Shown here one piece after another: positions 8,044-16,942 of a DNA stretch of 64,000 bases. Location: positions 248,001-312,000 of the forward strand of contig NZ_FOUG01000007.1 of assembly GCF_900114785.1 (NCBI RefSeq), read 5' to 3'. The notes beneath the pieces are model-generated. The model worked only from the letters and a program-made list of their open reading frames with translations, made no database searches and was not told the origin of the DNA. The stretch's first letter is position 1. Every line of letters begins with the position of its first letter. A program made the translations under genes and the position numbers. The stretch is from Variovorax sp. OV329. Lineage in GTDB: Bacteria > Pseudomonadota > Gammaproteobacteria > Burkholderiales > Burkholderiaceae_C.

Positions 8044-8268
8044 ATGAGTGAACTGAACCCCAACCCTGGCAATTTCAGCGATACCGACCTGGCAGAGTTG
8101 GCGCACCACTGGCGTGCGCGTGCGCTGCGTGGCGAGCGTGAGGCTTTCGGCCTGGCGCAGTCCTTCGAGGTGGAACAGCGCCGCCGCCTGCGCGACAGCT
8201 TCTACGTCGACCTGGAGCCGGTGACGACCGAGTACCAGACGGACCGGCCGTGGTGGAAGTTCTGGTAG
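8044..8268 (+). CDS. Small conserved-looking hypothetical protein
   Basis: A 74-residue acidic, helical protein with no membrane segment. It contains DTDLAELAHHWRARALRGEREA, followed by an arginine-rich stretch, and ends in the aromatic tail RPWWKFW. I do not recognise the family and propose no function. Coding is supported by a complete frame between the lipoprotein gene and a strong terminator, and by the neighbours' strand. It could be co-transcribed with the lipoprotein gene. Confidence 0.65.
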   Translation: MSELNPNPGNFSDTDLAELAHHWRARALRGEREAFGLAQSFEVEQRRRLRDSFYVDLEPVTTEYQTDRPWWKFW

Positions 8269-8292
8269 CCGCAGCAACTGCCACCAGCAAAG

Positions 8293-8323
8293 AAAAAAGG
8301 GCCCGAAGGCCCTTTTCTTTTTT
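8293..8323. terminator. Bidirectional intrinsic terminator
   Basis: GGGCC, loop CGAA and GGCCC form a stem flanked by an A run on the left and a T run on the right, so it can end transcription from both convergent sides (the small hypothetical and the binding-protein gene). Confidence 0.87.
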
Positions 8324-8361
8324 GGCGCGGCGTTGCGGCCCCGCCTTGCGCCGGCTGATGC

Positions 8362-9567
8362 TCAGCGCACCACGGCGATCTGCGTACGCTGGCCACCCTT
8401 GTAGGTGTAGAGCGTCAGTGCGCCGTTCTTGATGTCACCCTTCTCGTCGAAGGCGATCGGGCCGGTCACGCCCTTGTAGTTGGTCTTGCCGACTTCGGGC
8501 AGGTACTTCTCGGGGTCGGCCGAGCCGGCACGCACCATCGAGTCGGCCAGCACCATCACGGCGTCGTACACGTACGGCGCGTAGATCTGCACGTCCACGC
8601 CGTTCTTGGCCTTGAACTTGGTCTTGAAGTCTTCCAGCGGCTGCTTGAAGTCGCCTTCGACACCGCCGGCTTCGGCGCAGACCACCATTTCTTCGCCCAC
8701 GGCATCGCCGGCCAGCTTGGCCAGTTCGCCCGTGCACAGGCCGTCGCCGCCCATGAACTTGACGTTCATGCCCAGCTGCTTGACCTGCTTGAGCATCGGG
8801 CCGCCCACGGCGTCCATGCCGCCGAAGAACAGCACGTCGGGCTTCTCGCCCTTGAGCTTGGTCAGGATGGCGTTGAAGTCGGTCGACTTGTCGGTGGTGA
8901 ACTCGTGGCCGACGATGTTGCCGCCAGCAGCCTTTGCGGCCTTCTCGAATTCTTCGGCGACGCCCTGGCCGTAGGCCGTGCGGTCGTCGATCACGGCAAT
9001 GTTCTTGCCCTTGAGCGTTTCCACGGCGTACTTGCCCAGCGTGCCACCCAGCTGCGTGTCGTCAGCCACCACGCGGAAGGTGGTCTTGAAGCCCTGGCGG
9101 GTGTACTTGGGGTTGGTTGCCGAGGGCGAGATCTGGGGCAGGCCAGCGTCGCTGTACAGCTTGGAGGCCGGGATGGTGGTGCCCGAGTTCAGGTGACCCA
9201 CCACGCCGTTGACCTTGCTGTCGACCAGCTTCTGGGCCACGGCCGTGCCTTGCTTCGGATCGCCGGCGTCGTCTTCGGCCACCAACTCGAACTTGGCAAC
9301 CTTGTCGCCGATCTTCAGGCCCTTGGCGTTCAGGTCTTCGATGGCCATCTTGGCGCCCAGCTCGTTGTCCTTGCCCAGGTGGGCAATGGCACCGCTCGTG
9401 GGGCCGACGTGCCCGATCTTCACGACGAGAGTTTCAGCAGGAGGCGCAGCCGCAGGTGCTGCCGCAGGCGCTGCCGCAGTCGGCGCCGGCGCGGCGGCTT
9501 CTTCCTTCTTGCCGCAAGCCACGAGCGTAATCGCTGCCAGAGCTACTGCAGTCCATTTCAATTGCAT
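8362..9567 (-). CDS. Branched-chain amino-acid-type ABC substrate-binding lipoprotein (orphan)
   Basis: A 401-residue LivK/Leu-Ile-Val-binding-like protein of the type I periplasmic binding fold. The N-terminus is a lipoprotein signal with lipobox LVAC (C18), followed by an Ala/Pro-rich linker (about residues 25-44) and the mature start VVKIGHVGPTSG. Motifs such as AVIDDRTAYGQG and ILTKLKGEKPDVLFFGG are typical. It should capture a hydrophobic amino acid or related compound for an ABC importer, but no Liv permease or ATPase is adjacent. It either serves a transporter encoded elsewhere or acts as a receptor. An upstream GGAGG precedes the ATG. Confidence 0.9.
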   Translation of the reverse strand: MQLKWTAVALAAITLVACGKKEEAAAPAPTAAAPAAAPAAAPPAETLVVKIGHVGPTSGAIAHLGKDNELGAKMAIEDLNAKGLKIGDKVAKFELVAEDDAGDPKQGTAVAQKLVDSKVNGVVGHLNSGTTIPASKLYSDAGLPQISPSATNPKYTRQGFKTTFRVVADDTQLGGTLGKYAVETLKGKNIAVIDDRTAYGQGVAEEFEKAAKAAGGNIVGHEFTTDKSTDFNAILTKLKGEKPDVLFFGGMDAVGGPMLKQVKQLGMNVKFMGGDGLCTGELAKLAGDAVGEEMVVCAEAGGVEGDFKQPLEDFKTKFKAKNGVDVQIYAPYVYDAVMVLADSMVRAGSADPEKYLPEVGKTNYKGVTGPIAFDEKGDIKNGALTLYTYKGGQRTQIAVVR

Positions 9568-9610
9568 GGGAAACCTCCAGGGTATGGAATAGAGAAATTT
9601 CGAGAGACCA

Positions 9611-9636
9611 AGAAAACCGGTCGTGAGACCGGGCGC
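9611..9636 (-). terminator. Intrinsic terminator of the pepA-holC operon
   Basis: On the minus strand CCGGTC, loop TCAC and GACCGG form a perfect six-base-pair stem followed by TTTT. It lies about 70 bases after the stop at 9708 and before the binding-lipoprotein gene. The T run is short, so termination may be partial. Confidence 0.6.
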
Positions 9637-9707
9637 TTTGACGGAGCAATATCCGCGCCGCGCCTTAATTCGTCGGCACCAATTCGCGCCAATGAACGCG
9701 GCGCAGT

Positions 9708-10172
9708 TTAGCCCAAGGATGGGGGTCTCAAAGGCGGCGCAGACCCTGGGGTTTCCGATAGTTCCTGGGCCAAAGCTTCAACGACGAGCGACCTCAAAAC
9801 CGTCTCGATTTCCGAGCGAAGCAAGGGCATCATTGCGTCGAGCTGCCTTTGCACGGCGATCGAAACCGTGTCGGTCAAACGCTCCTCCAGCGAGAGGTCG
9901 ACGCGCTGCAAGACGCGGTGCAGCAATTCCTCTTCGAGCCGAAAGGCATCCTCTTCCGATATCTGCATGGCGGCCGTGCCCGCCGCAGGCGTGGGCGCAC
10001 GACTCAGGGGGGCGAAATGCAGGTCGTCGATCATGTTGCCGCCCTCGCTGGCCGGCGCGGCGGGCGCTGCTGCTGGCGGCACGGGGGCCGCGGCCGGCGC
10101 TTCGGGCTGGACCTCGACCACGGCGGTGAGCGTGGGCACGAAGCGCGGCGGCGTGCGGTTGGAGGTGACCAT
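9708..10172 (-). CDS. Hypothetical protein encoded after holC
   Basis: A 154-residue protein with no signal peptide or membrane segment. Residues 15-50 are an Ala/Pro-rich flexible linker; residues 80-140 are a predicted amphipathic helical region containing FRLEEELLHRVLQRVDLSLEERL and ending near VVEALAQEL. Its ATG overlaps the holC stop by one base (TGATG), so it is translationally coupled and belongs to the pepA-holC operon. I do not recognise a family. A role near the DNA polymerase clamp loader is suggested only by the neighbour. Confidence 0.72.
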   Translation of the reverse strand: MVTSNRTPPRFVPTLTAVVEVQPEAPAAAPVPPAAAPAAPASEGGNMIDDLHFAPLSRAPTPAAGTAAMQISEEDAFRLEEELLHRVLQRVDLSLEERLTDTVSIAVQRQLDAMMPLLRSEIETVLRSLVVEALAQELSETPGSAPPLRPPSLG

Positions 10173-10618
10173 CAGGCCCGGCCCCCCGCCGAGGCGAAGG
10201 CGTCCTGGTGGCGGATGCCGTAACCGCGGTCCTTGTAGTGGCGCCAGCGAGCGCGACCGGCGCCGCGCGCGGCCTCGTCCTCGGCCACCAGTTCGATCAG
10301 GCGCTCGAAGCGCTCGAAACCCGCGGGCACCTCGCTGCCCAGGTTCACCAGCACGGAGCGATGCGGCAGCGCAGCATCGGGTGCGGCGGCCAGCACGACC
10401 GGAGAGCGCTGCAGGACCTCGGCCGGTGCGTCCGCACGGCAGTGGGCGACGAAGTCGGTGGGCTCGGTCTGCCACAGCGCGGCATCGATGGCCTCGAGCG
10501 TGGCCGCACTGCCGGTGACGACCAGCTGCGCCCCGCCCTGCATGGCGCCCTTGCGCAGCAGCCGGCAGGCATAGTCAACCGGGTCGGGCAGGTTGAACCG
10601 GAACTCGATGTCGGTCAC
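10172..10618 (-). CDS. holC: DNA polymerase III subunit chi
   Basis: A 148-residue HolC. Chi binds psi of the clamp-loader complex and single-strand DNA-binding protein, linking the loader to SSB-coated template. The N-terminus [20 protein letters not shown] and the later [12 protein letters not shown] plus RHYKDRGY are family features. It starts with GTG, overlapping the pepA stop by four bases (GTGA). The pepA-holC order is common in proteobacteria. Length is typical. Confidence 0.93.
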   Translation of the reverse strand: MTDIEFRFNLPDPVDYACRLLRKGAMQGGAQLVVTGSAATLEAIDAALWQTEPTDFVAHCRADAPAEVLQRSPVVLAAAPDAALPHRSVLVNLGSEVPAGFERFERLIELVAEDEAARGAGRARWRHYKDRGYGIRHQDAFASAGGRA

Positions 10619-12120
10619 GCTGCCGACCGCGACTTGCGGCTCGCCTTCTTGCGTACCGACGCCTTCTCGGCGCCTTGCGCTCCGGCAGCGCTGTTTAGCA
10701 GGTAGGTGAGCAGCAGGCCCACCGGACGGCCCGTGGACCCTTTGGCAGCACCGCTCTTCCAGGCGGTACCGGCGATGTCCAGATGCGCCCAGGAGAAGTC
10801 GGCAGTGAACTTCTGCAGGAACTTGGCGGCCGTGACCGCGCCGGCGGCACGGCCGGCGATGTTGGCCATGTCGGCGAAGTTGCTCTTCAGGCCTTCGGCG
10901 TAGTCGTCGTCCAGCGGCATGCGCCAGCAGCGGTCCATGGACGCCTCGCCGGCCTCCTGCAGCGCATTGGCCAGCGCGTCGTCGCTGGAGAAAAGGCCGC
11001 TGCGAACGCCGCCCAGCGCGATCACGCAGGCACCGGTGAGCGTGGCGATGTCGATCACCGCCGCGGGCGAGAAGCGCTTGGCGTAGGTGAGCGCATCGCA
11101 CAGGATCAGGCGGCCCTCGGCGTCGGTGTTGAGCACCTCGATGGTCTGCCCGCTCATGCTCTTGAGCACATCGCCGGGCTTGATGGCCTTGCCATCGTTC
11201 ATGTTCTCGCAGGCGGGGATGAGGCCGACCACGTTGCACGCGGGCTGCAGCTCGCCAAGCGCATGGAACACACCCAGCACGCTGGCCGCGCCGCACATGT
11301 CGAACTTCATCTCGTCCATCTCGGCGGCCGGCTTGAGCGAAACGCCGCCGGTGTCGAAGGTGATGCCCTTGCCCACCAGCACCACCGGTGCTTCGCTCTT
11401 GGCAGCGCCCTGGTAATTCAGGACGATGAAGCGCAGCGGCTCGCTGGAGCCCTGCGCCACGCCGGCAAAGGCGCCCATGCCGAGCTTCACCACGTCCTTG
11501 TGCTCCAGCACCTCGCACTTGACCTTGGCTTGCCTGGCGAGCCCGCGAGCCGCCTGCGCCAGGATGGTCGGGGTGCAATGGTTGGCAGGGCGGTTTCCCC
11601 ATTCCTTGGCGAACTCGATGCCGCCGGCCGTCGCCACGGCCTCGCCGAAGGCCGCCTTGAGCGCGCCCGCGTCGTCCACGCCCAGCAGCACGTTGCGCAC
11701 CGGGTTGGCCTCGGCCTTGGAGGTGGTGGTGAGGTAGACATAGCAGGCATCGGAGGCGGCCAGCACGGCCGCACGCACCCCGGCCTCGTCAGCCGCCTGC
11801 GCGAAAACGATGGCGACACGGGCAGGCTTGGCCGACTTGACCGCGCCCAGCGCCGCCATCACGGCGCTGCGAACCCCGCCGGCCTTGCCGTCGCCCGAGG
11901 AAGCCAGCACCACCGTGCGCGGCGCACCCACCAGCGGCTTGTAAAGTGAAAGGACCTTGCCGGCCTTGTCGGGGAGGTCCCCCGCCTTGCGGGCATCGGC
12001 CAGCAGCTTGGTCAGGGGCTCCTGGCCGGCGATCGCGCCATCGGCCGCAAGCACGATCAATGCATCGGCTTTTTCGGTCGCCGCCCGAGAAAGAGTGAGG
12101 GTCTTGAGTTGAAAGTCCAT
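10615..12120 (-). CDS. pepA: Leucyl aminopeptidase (M17)
   Basis: A 501-residue M17 metallopeptidase that removes N-terminal residues from peptides, using two metal ions. The N-terminal macro-like domain covers about residues 1-160 and the catalytic domain the rest. The metal-site segments [16 protein letters not shown] and the signature [10 protein letters not shown] are intact. The C-terminus carries a basic extension rich in Lys, Ser and Arg. It heads the pepA-holC-hypothetical operon. It is divergent from lptF with only 24 bases between the start codons, so promoters must reach into coding sequence. Confidence 0.96.
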   Translation of the reverse strand: MDFQLKTLTLSRAATEKADALIVLAADGAIAGQEPLTKLLADARKAGDLPDKAGKVLSLYKPLVGAPRTVVLASSGDGKAGGVRSAVMAALGAVKSAKPARVAIVFAQAADEAGVRAAVLAASDACYVYLTTTSKAEANPVRNVLLGVDDAGALKAAFGEAVATAGGIEFAKEWGNRPANHCTPTILAQAARGLARQAKVKCEVLEHKDVVKLGMGAFAGVAQGSSEPLRFIVLNYQGAAKSEAPVVLVGKGITFDTGGVSLKPAAEMDEMKFDMCGAASVLGVFHALGELQPACNVVGLIPACENMNDGKAIKPGDVLKSMSGQTIEVLNTDAEGRLILCDALTYAKRFSPAAVIDIATLTGACVIALGGVRSGLFSSDDALANALQEAGEASMDRCWRMPLDDDYAEGLKSNFADMANIAGRAAGAVTAAKFLQKFTADFSWAHLDIAGTAWKSGAAKGSTGRPVGLLLTYLLNSAAGAQGAEKASVRKKASRKSRSAA

Positions 12121-12144
12121 AATCTTTTTCTTTTCTCTCTGTCG

Positions 12145-13269
12145 ATGTTATTCCAATCTTCCTTGCGCAAGGAACTGTCGCGAAGCTTCGGCGCGACCTT
12201 CGTTGTGCTCTTCACCATCGTGGTGACGATGATGCTGATCCGCACCCTGCGCCTGGCGGCCAAGGGGAGCGTGAATCCGTCCGAAGTCTTCCTCGTGCTG
12301 TCCTATACCTCGCTGGGCTACCTGCCCACCATCCTCAGCCTGTGCCTGTTCATCGCGATCGTGGGCACTCTCTCGCGCATGTACACCGAGAGCGAGATGG
12401 TGATCTGGTTCTCCGCCGGCCAGGGACTGGGCGCCTTCGTGCGGCCGCTGTTCCAGTTCGCATGGCCGATCCTGATCCTGATCGCCGCGCTGTCGCTGGT
12501 GGGCTGGCCCTGGGCGAACTCGCAGACCCAGAGCATGCGCGACCGCTACCAGGCCCGCGGAGACATCGACCGCGTGGCCCCGGGCGAGTTCCAGGAATCG
12601 CCGGGCCGCAACCGCGTGTTCTTCATCGACAAGGACACGGCCGACGGCACCACCGCCAACAACATCTTCATCTCCGAAGTGGAGAAGGACACGCAGATCG
12701 TCACCTCGGCCCAGACCGGGCGCATCGAGAACATGGACAACTCGCGCTACCTCATGCTGCGCAACGGCCAGCGCCTGGAGCGCCCGCTGGACAAGTCCGA
12801 ATTGCAGATCAGCGAGTTCGGCGTCTACGGCGCACGGCTGGGCGCCAACTCGAAGGGCGGAGGAAACGTGGCGCCCAACGACCGGCCCCGCGTGCGCCCC
12901 ACGATGGACCTGCTGCGCGACCCGACCCCCGCCAACCTGGGCCAGTTCGGCTGGCGCGTGGGCATGCTGCTGGCCGCCATCAACTTCGTGGTGCTGGCCC
13001 TGACCGTGACCAGCGTGAACCCGCGCGTGGGCCGCAGCGCCAACATGCTGTTCGCGACCTTTGCCTTCGTCATCTACTACAACCTGCTGAACCTCGGTGA
13101 AAACTGGGTCGCGGCCGGACAGTTCCAGCCGGGGACCTACCTGCTGATCCTGCATGGCGGGGTGCTGGTGGGCGCGCTACTGTGGCTGGCCAAGCGCCAC
13201 AACAACTGGTCGCTGCTGAAGTTCAGCCGGCCCCGCCGGCCTGAGACGATCGCAGAGGCCGCGACGTGA
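12145..13269 (+). CDS. lptF: LPS export ABC transporter permease LptF
   Basis: A 374-residue inner-membrane permease of the LptB2FG extractor, which pulls lipopolysaccharide out of the inner membrane and feeds LptC. Six membrane helices are arranged three at each end around a periplasmic beta-jellyroll domain (about residues 130-260). The N-terminal [20 protein letters not shown] and [12 protein letters not shown] match LptF. The ATG at 12145 is preferred to an upstream in-frame start inside the pepA leader. It overlaps lptG by four bases (GTGA). Confidence 0.95.
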   Translation: MLFQSSLRKELSRSFGATFVVLFTIVVTMMLIRTLRLAAKGSVNPSEVFLVLSYTSLGYLPTILSLCLFIAIVGTLSRMYTESEMVIWFSAGQGLGAFVRPLFQFAWPILILIAALSLVGWPWANSQTQSMRDRYQARGDIDRVAPGEFQESPGRNRVFFIDKDTADGTTANNIFISEVEKDTQIVTSAQTGRIENMDNSRYLMLRNGQRLERPLDKSELQISEFGVYGARLGANSKGGGNVAPNDRPRVRPTMDLLRDPTPANLGQFGWRVGMLLAAINFVVLALTVTSVNPRVGRSANMLFATFAFVIYYNLLNLGENWVAAGQFQPGTYLLILHGGVLVGALLWLAKRHNNWSLLKFSRPRRPETIAEAAT

Positions 13270-14375
13270 GGACCATCCGGCGCCTGATCTATGTCGAGGT
13301 GTTGAAGTCGGTGGGCTTCGTCGCCCTGGGCTTCCTATGCCTGTTCTTCTTCTTCGACTTCGTGGACGAGATGCAGTCCATCGGCAAACCCGACTCGCTG
13401 GGCTATGGCGTGCCGCAGGCCCTGCTGTACGTCGCGCTGCTGATCCCCAACCACCTGTACGAACTGCTGCCCATCGCCGTGCTCATCGGCACCATCTTCG
13501 TGATGGCGCGCCTGGCGCAAAGCTCCGAATACACCATCCTGCGCACCAGCGGCCTGGGGCCGTGGCGGGCGCTGCGCACGCTGCTGGTGCTGGGCCTGGG
13601 CTTCGTCGTGCTGACCTTCATCGCGGGCGACTACCTGACGCCCGCGGCCGACCGCGTGTCGCAGCTGCTGGAGGCGCGCTACAAGGGCGTGTTCTCGGCC
13701 ACAGGCTCCACCGGCGCCTGGCTGAAGGAAAAGCAGGATGACAGGTCCTTCGCGGTCAACGTGGCATCGATCTCGCGGGGCGGCAACCTGAGCAATCCGC
13801 GCATCTACGAGTTCGACGAGCGCGGCTTCCTGAGCGCACTGACCACGGCGCAGTCGGCGCGCATCGGCGGCGGCAGCTGGCACCTCGAGCAGGTGGAGCG
13901 CCAGCTCTACGACACCCGCGCCGACGCCGACCGCGCGCACATCGACACGGTGACCATGCCCACCTACACGTGGCCCAGCACGCTCACCAGAGAAATGGTG
14001 TCGGTGGCCCTGCTCAAGCCCGACAGGATGAGCACCGCCGCGCTGTTCGAGTACATCCGCCACCTGAACGCCAACGGCCAGACCGCGCAGCGCTACGAGA
14101 TCGAGTTCTGGCGCAAGGTGTTCTATCCGCTCTCCTGCCTGGTGATGGTGGTGCTGGCCCTGCCCTTCGCCTACCTGCACTTCCGCCAGAGCGGCATCAC
14201 GACCTACGTGTTCGGCGGCGTGATGATCGGCATCAGCTTCTTCCTGCTCAACAACGTCTTCGGCTACATCGGCAACCTGGGCAACTGGTCGCCGATGCTA
14301 ACCTCGGCGGCGCCGGGGCTGATCTACACCATCATGTCGCTGGCGGCCTTCGGCTGGCTGGTGCTGAGGCGCTAG
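13266..14375 (+). CDS. lptG: LPS export ABC transporter permease LptG
   Basis: A 369-residue partner of LptF with the same layout of three helices, periplasmic domain and three helices. It begins at a GTG within the lptF stop, so the two subunits are coupled and should be made in equal amounts. Characteristic stretches are TPAADRVSQLLEARYKG and the helical end with FFLLNNVFGYIGNLG. LptB and LptC are not in this window, which is usual because they are encoded elsewhere. Confidence 0.95.
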   Translation: MRTIRRLIYVEVLKSVGFVALGFLCLFFFFDFVDEMQSIGKPDSLGYGVPQALLYVALLIPNHLYELLPIAVLIGTIFVMARLAQSSEYTILRTSGLGPWRALRTLLVLGLGFVVLTFIAGDYLTPAADRVSQLLEARYKGVFSATGSTGAWLKEKQDDRSFAVNVASISRGGNLSNPRIYEFDERGFLSALTTAQSARIGGGSWHLEQVERQLYDTRADADRAHIDTVTMPTYTWPSTLTREMVSVALLKPDRMSTAALFEYIRHLNANGQTAQRYEIEFWRKVFYPLSCLVMVVLALPFAYLHFRQSGITTYVFGGVMIGISFFLLNNVFGYIGNLGNWSPMLTSAAPGLIYTIMSLAAFGWLVLRR

Positions 14376-14382
14376 GGCCGGA

Positions 14383-14751
14383 ATGGGCGACAGCCGCGGC
14401 ATCGTGCTCTTCGCGCACGGCTCGCGCGATGCCCGCTGGCGCGAGCCGGTGGAAGCCGTGGCGGCGCGCGTCCTGGCGCTGGAGCCGGGCCTGCGGGTAC
14501 GCTGCGCCTACCTGGAGGCCGCGACACCCGACCTGGCGACTGCGGTGGGCGAACTGGCGACAGCCGGCGTCTCGAAAATCGACGTGCTGCCGATCTTTCT
14601 GGGCGTGGGCAAGCACCTGCGCGAAGACCTGCCACGGCTGGTGGCAGATCTACAACAAGTCCATCCCGCGCTTCGGTTGAACCTGCGGGCGGCCGTTGGA
14701 GAAAGCCCCGAAGTGATCGATGTCCTCGCCCGTCTTGCCCTGAAAAACTGA
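14383..14751 (+). CDS. CbiX/SirB-like sirohydrochlorin chelatase-family protein
   Basis: A 122-residue single-domain member of the CbiX/SirB class II chelatase family, which inserts cobalt or iron into sirohydrochlorin. The N-terminal ILFAHGSRDARW carries the catalytic histidine region, and VLPIFLGVGKHLREDLP carries the second. The length fits the short CbiX form that works as a dimer. It begins 7 bases after lptG and precedes cysB. An iron/siroheme role would suit the neighbouring CysB, because sulfite reductase needs siroheme; this link is inferred. Confidence 0.82.
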   Translation: MGDSRGIVLFAHGSRDARWREPVEAVAARVLALEPGLRVRCAYLEAATPDLATAVGELATAGVSKIDVLPIFLGVGKHLREDLPRLVADLQQVHPALRLNLRAAVGESPEVIDVLARLALKN

Positions 14752-14772
14752 GATTTGGGCGGCCATTGGATA

Positions 14773-14815
14773 GATTCCGAATGCATAATGATTCCAGAAT
14801 AAAGATGGAATCGTT
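14773..14815. promoter_or_regulatory. Inverted repeat at the cysB start (possible autoregulatory site)
   Basis: AATGATTCC (14787-14795) and GGAATCGTT (14807-14815) form a nearly perfect inverted repeat ending right at the cysB ATG. A further GATTCC lies 17 bases upstream (14773-14778). The right arm includes the weak GGAA ribosome site. Binding by CysB itself is inferred. Confidence 0.4.
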
Positions 14816-15757
14816 ATGAATCTGCACCAGTTCAAGTTCGTTCAGGAGGCCGTCCGCCGCAATCTGAACCTGACCGAGGCGGCCAAGGCGCTGCATACCT
14901 CGCAACCGGGCGTATCCAAGGCGATCATCGAACTGGAAGAGGAACTGGGCGTGGAAATCTTCGCGCGCCATGGCAAGCGTCTCAAGCGTGTGACAGAACC
15001 GGGCCAGCACGTCATCGCCAGCATCGAACTGATCATGCGCGAGGTGGGCAACCTGCGCCGTATCGGGGAGCAGTTCAGCGCCCAGGACACCGGCACTCTC
15101 TCCATCGCCACCACCCACACCCAGGCCCGCTACGTGCTGCCGGTGCCCGTGGCCAAGCTGCGCGAGGCCTATCCCAAGGTGAACGTGAGCCTGCACCAGG
15201 GCTCGCCCGACCAGGTGGCGCGCATGGTGCTGGACGAAGTGGCCGAGATCGGCATCGCGACCGAGTCGCTGGCGGACTACCCCGACCTGGTCACCCTGCC
15301 CTGCTACGAATGGCAGCACGTGCTGGTGCTGCCCAAGGACCACCCCCTGGCCGAGAAGGAGCGCGTCTCGCTGGAAGACCTGGCCAGCGAGCCCCTCATC
15401 ACCTACCACCCGTCCTTCACCGGCCGCACGCGCATCGACCATGCCTTCGCGAACCGCAAGCTGACGCCGCGCATCGCGCTGGAAGCCATCGACTCGGACG
15501 TGATCAAGACCTACGTGCGCCTGGGCCTGGGCGTGGGCATCGTGGCCGAGATGGCGGTGCGCGACGACACCAACTCCGATCTGGTGGTGCGCCCCATGGG
15601 CCACATCTTCGGTCAGAACATCGCGCGGGTGGCCTTCAAGCGCAGCGCCTACCTGCGCAACTTCGTGTTCCGATTCGCCGAACTGCTGTCGGACCGCCTG
15701 GACCGCCACCTGATCGCCAAGGCCCTCTCGGGACACCACCAAGACTACGAACTCTGA
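14816..15757 (+). CDS. cysB: CysB-type LysR transcriptional regulator
   Basis: A 313-residue LysR regulator of the CysB/Cbl group, which activates sulfate assimilation and answers to O- or N-acetylserine and sulfate-limitation signals. The N-terminal helix-turn-helix includes NLTEAAKALHTSQPGVSKAI. TLSIATTHTQARYVLP opens the effector domain and is diagnostic of CysB, as is the N-terminus MNLHQFKFVQEAVRRN. A methionine-type aminotransferase follows 10 bases after the stop, giving a sulfur-metabolism theme. Confidence 0.94.
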   Translation: MNLHQFKFVQEAVRRNLNLTEAAKALHTSQPGVSKAIIELEEELGVEIFARHGKRLKRVTEPGQHVIASIELIMREVGNLRRIGEQFSAQDTGTLSIATTHTQARYVLPVPVAKLREAYPKVNVSLHQGSPDQVARMVLDEVAEIGIATESLADYPDLVTLPCYEWQHVLVLPKDHPLAEKERVSLEDLASEPLITYHPSFTGRTRIDHAFANRKLTPRIALEAIDSDVIKTYVRLGLGVGIVAEMAVRDDTNSDLVVRPMGHIFGQNIARVAFKRSAYLRNFVFRFAELLSDRLDRHLIAKALSGHHQDYEL

Positions 15758-15767
15758 GCACTTCATC

Positions 15768-16934
15768 GTGAGCAACGTGACCGCCCGCACTCCCGCCCTC
15801 GACACCAAGCTGCCCGCCGTCGGCACCACCATCTTCACCGTGATGTCGGCCCTGGCGGCCGAGAAGAACGCGGTGAACCTGGGCCAGGGCTTCCCGGATT
15901 TCGGCTGCGACCCGAAGCTGCTGGAGGACGTGACGGCCGCCATAGCCGCGGGGCACAACCAGTACCCGCCCATGCCCGGCATCCCGTCGCTGCGCGAAGC
16001 CATCGCCGCCAAGATCGCCGCGCTCTACGGCCACGGCTACCGCGCGGCCGACGAGATCACGGTCACCGCCGGTGCGACCCAGGCCATCATCACCGCCATC
16101 CTCGCCATCGTGCGCCCGGGCGACGAGGTGATCGTGCTGGAGCCCTGCTACGACAGCTACGTGCCCAACATCGACCTGGCCGGCGGCAAGGTGGTGCGCG
16201 TGCCGCTCACGCCCGGCACCTTCCGCCCGGATTTCGGCCGCATCGCATCGGCCATCACGCCGCGCACCCGCGCCATCATCATCAACACGCCGCACAACCC
16301 CAGCGCCACCGTCTGGACCGCGGCGGAGATGCGTCAGCTGGAAGAGCTGCTCGCGCCCACCGACATCTTCGTCATCAGCGACGAGGTGTACGAGCACATG
16401 GTCTATGGCGAGGCGAAGCACCAGAGCGCCGCCGCCTTCCCCGGCCTGGCAGCGCGCAGCTTCATCGTCAGCAGCTTCGGCAAGACCTACCACGTGACCG
16501 GCTGGAAGGTGGGCTACGTGGCCGCGCCGGCGCCGCTCACGGCGGAGTTCCGCAAGGTGCACCAGTTCAACGTGTTCACCGTCAACACGCCGATGCAGCA
16601 TGCGCTGGCCGCGTACATGGCCGACGCCAGGCCCTACCTGGAGCTGCCCGCCTTCTACCAGCGCAAGCGCGACCTGTTCGCCGCTGGCCTGGCGAAGACC
16701 CGCCTGAAGCTGCTGCCATCGGAAGGCACCTACTTCCAGTGCGTGGACATCTCCGAGGTGAGCGACAAGAGCGAAGCCGACTTCTGCCTGTGGCTCACCA
16801 GCGAGATCGGCGTGGCCGCCATCCCGCTGTCGGCCTTCTATGGCGACGGTTTCGACCAGCGCGTGGTGCGCTTCTGCTTCGCCAAGAAGGACGAGACGCT
16901 GAACAATGCGCTGGGGCGGTTGGCGAGGCTGTGA
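15768..16934 (+). CDS. Methionine-type class I aminotransferase (YbdL-like)
   Basis: A 388-residue fold-type I PLP enzyme. The N-terminal TTIFTVMSALAAEKNAVNLG and QGFPDFGCDPKLLEDV, followed by NQYPPMPGIPSLREAIA, are typical of the YbdL methionine/kynurenine aminotransferase group. The PLP lysine sits in SSFGKTYHVTGWKVGY. It should transaminate 2-oxo-4-methylthiobutanoate to methionine or act on aromatic amino acids. The start is a GTG at 15768, ten bases after cysB; there is no strong ribosome site, which suggests coupling. Position after cysB supports a sulfur amino-acid role. Confidence 0.9.
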   Translation: MSNVTARTPALDTKLPAVGTTIFTVMSALAAEKNAVNLGQGFPDFGCDPKLLEDVTAAIAAGHNQYPPMPGIPSLREAIAAKIAALYGHGYRAADEITVTAGATQAIITAILAIVRPGDEVIVLEPCYDSYVPNIDLAGGKVVRVPLTPGTFRPDFGRIASAITPRTRAIIINTPHNPSATVWTAAEMRQLEELLAPTDIFVISDEVYEHMVYGEAKHQSAAAFPGLAARSFIVSSFGKTYHVTGWKVGYVAAPAPLTAEFRKVHQFNVFTVNTPMQHALAAYMADARPYLELPAFYQRKRDLFAAGLAKTRLKLLPSEGTYFQCVDISEVSDKSEADFCLWLTSEIGVAAIPLSAFYGDGFDQRVVRFCFAKKDETLNNALGRLARL

Positions 16935-16942
16935 GGCCTGCT

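Noticed and set aside
9440..9500. Repeated GCAGGCGC-like units
   Set aside because: They encode the Ala/Pro linker of the binding lipoprotein and are explained by codon bias.
14752..14815. Riboswitch upstream of cysB (SAM or cobalamin)
   Set aside because: The 64-base gap is too short and contains none of the conserved riboswitch elements; only small repeats are visible.
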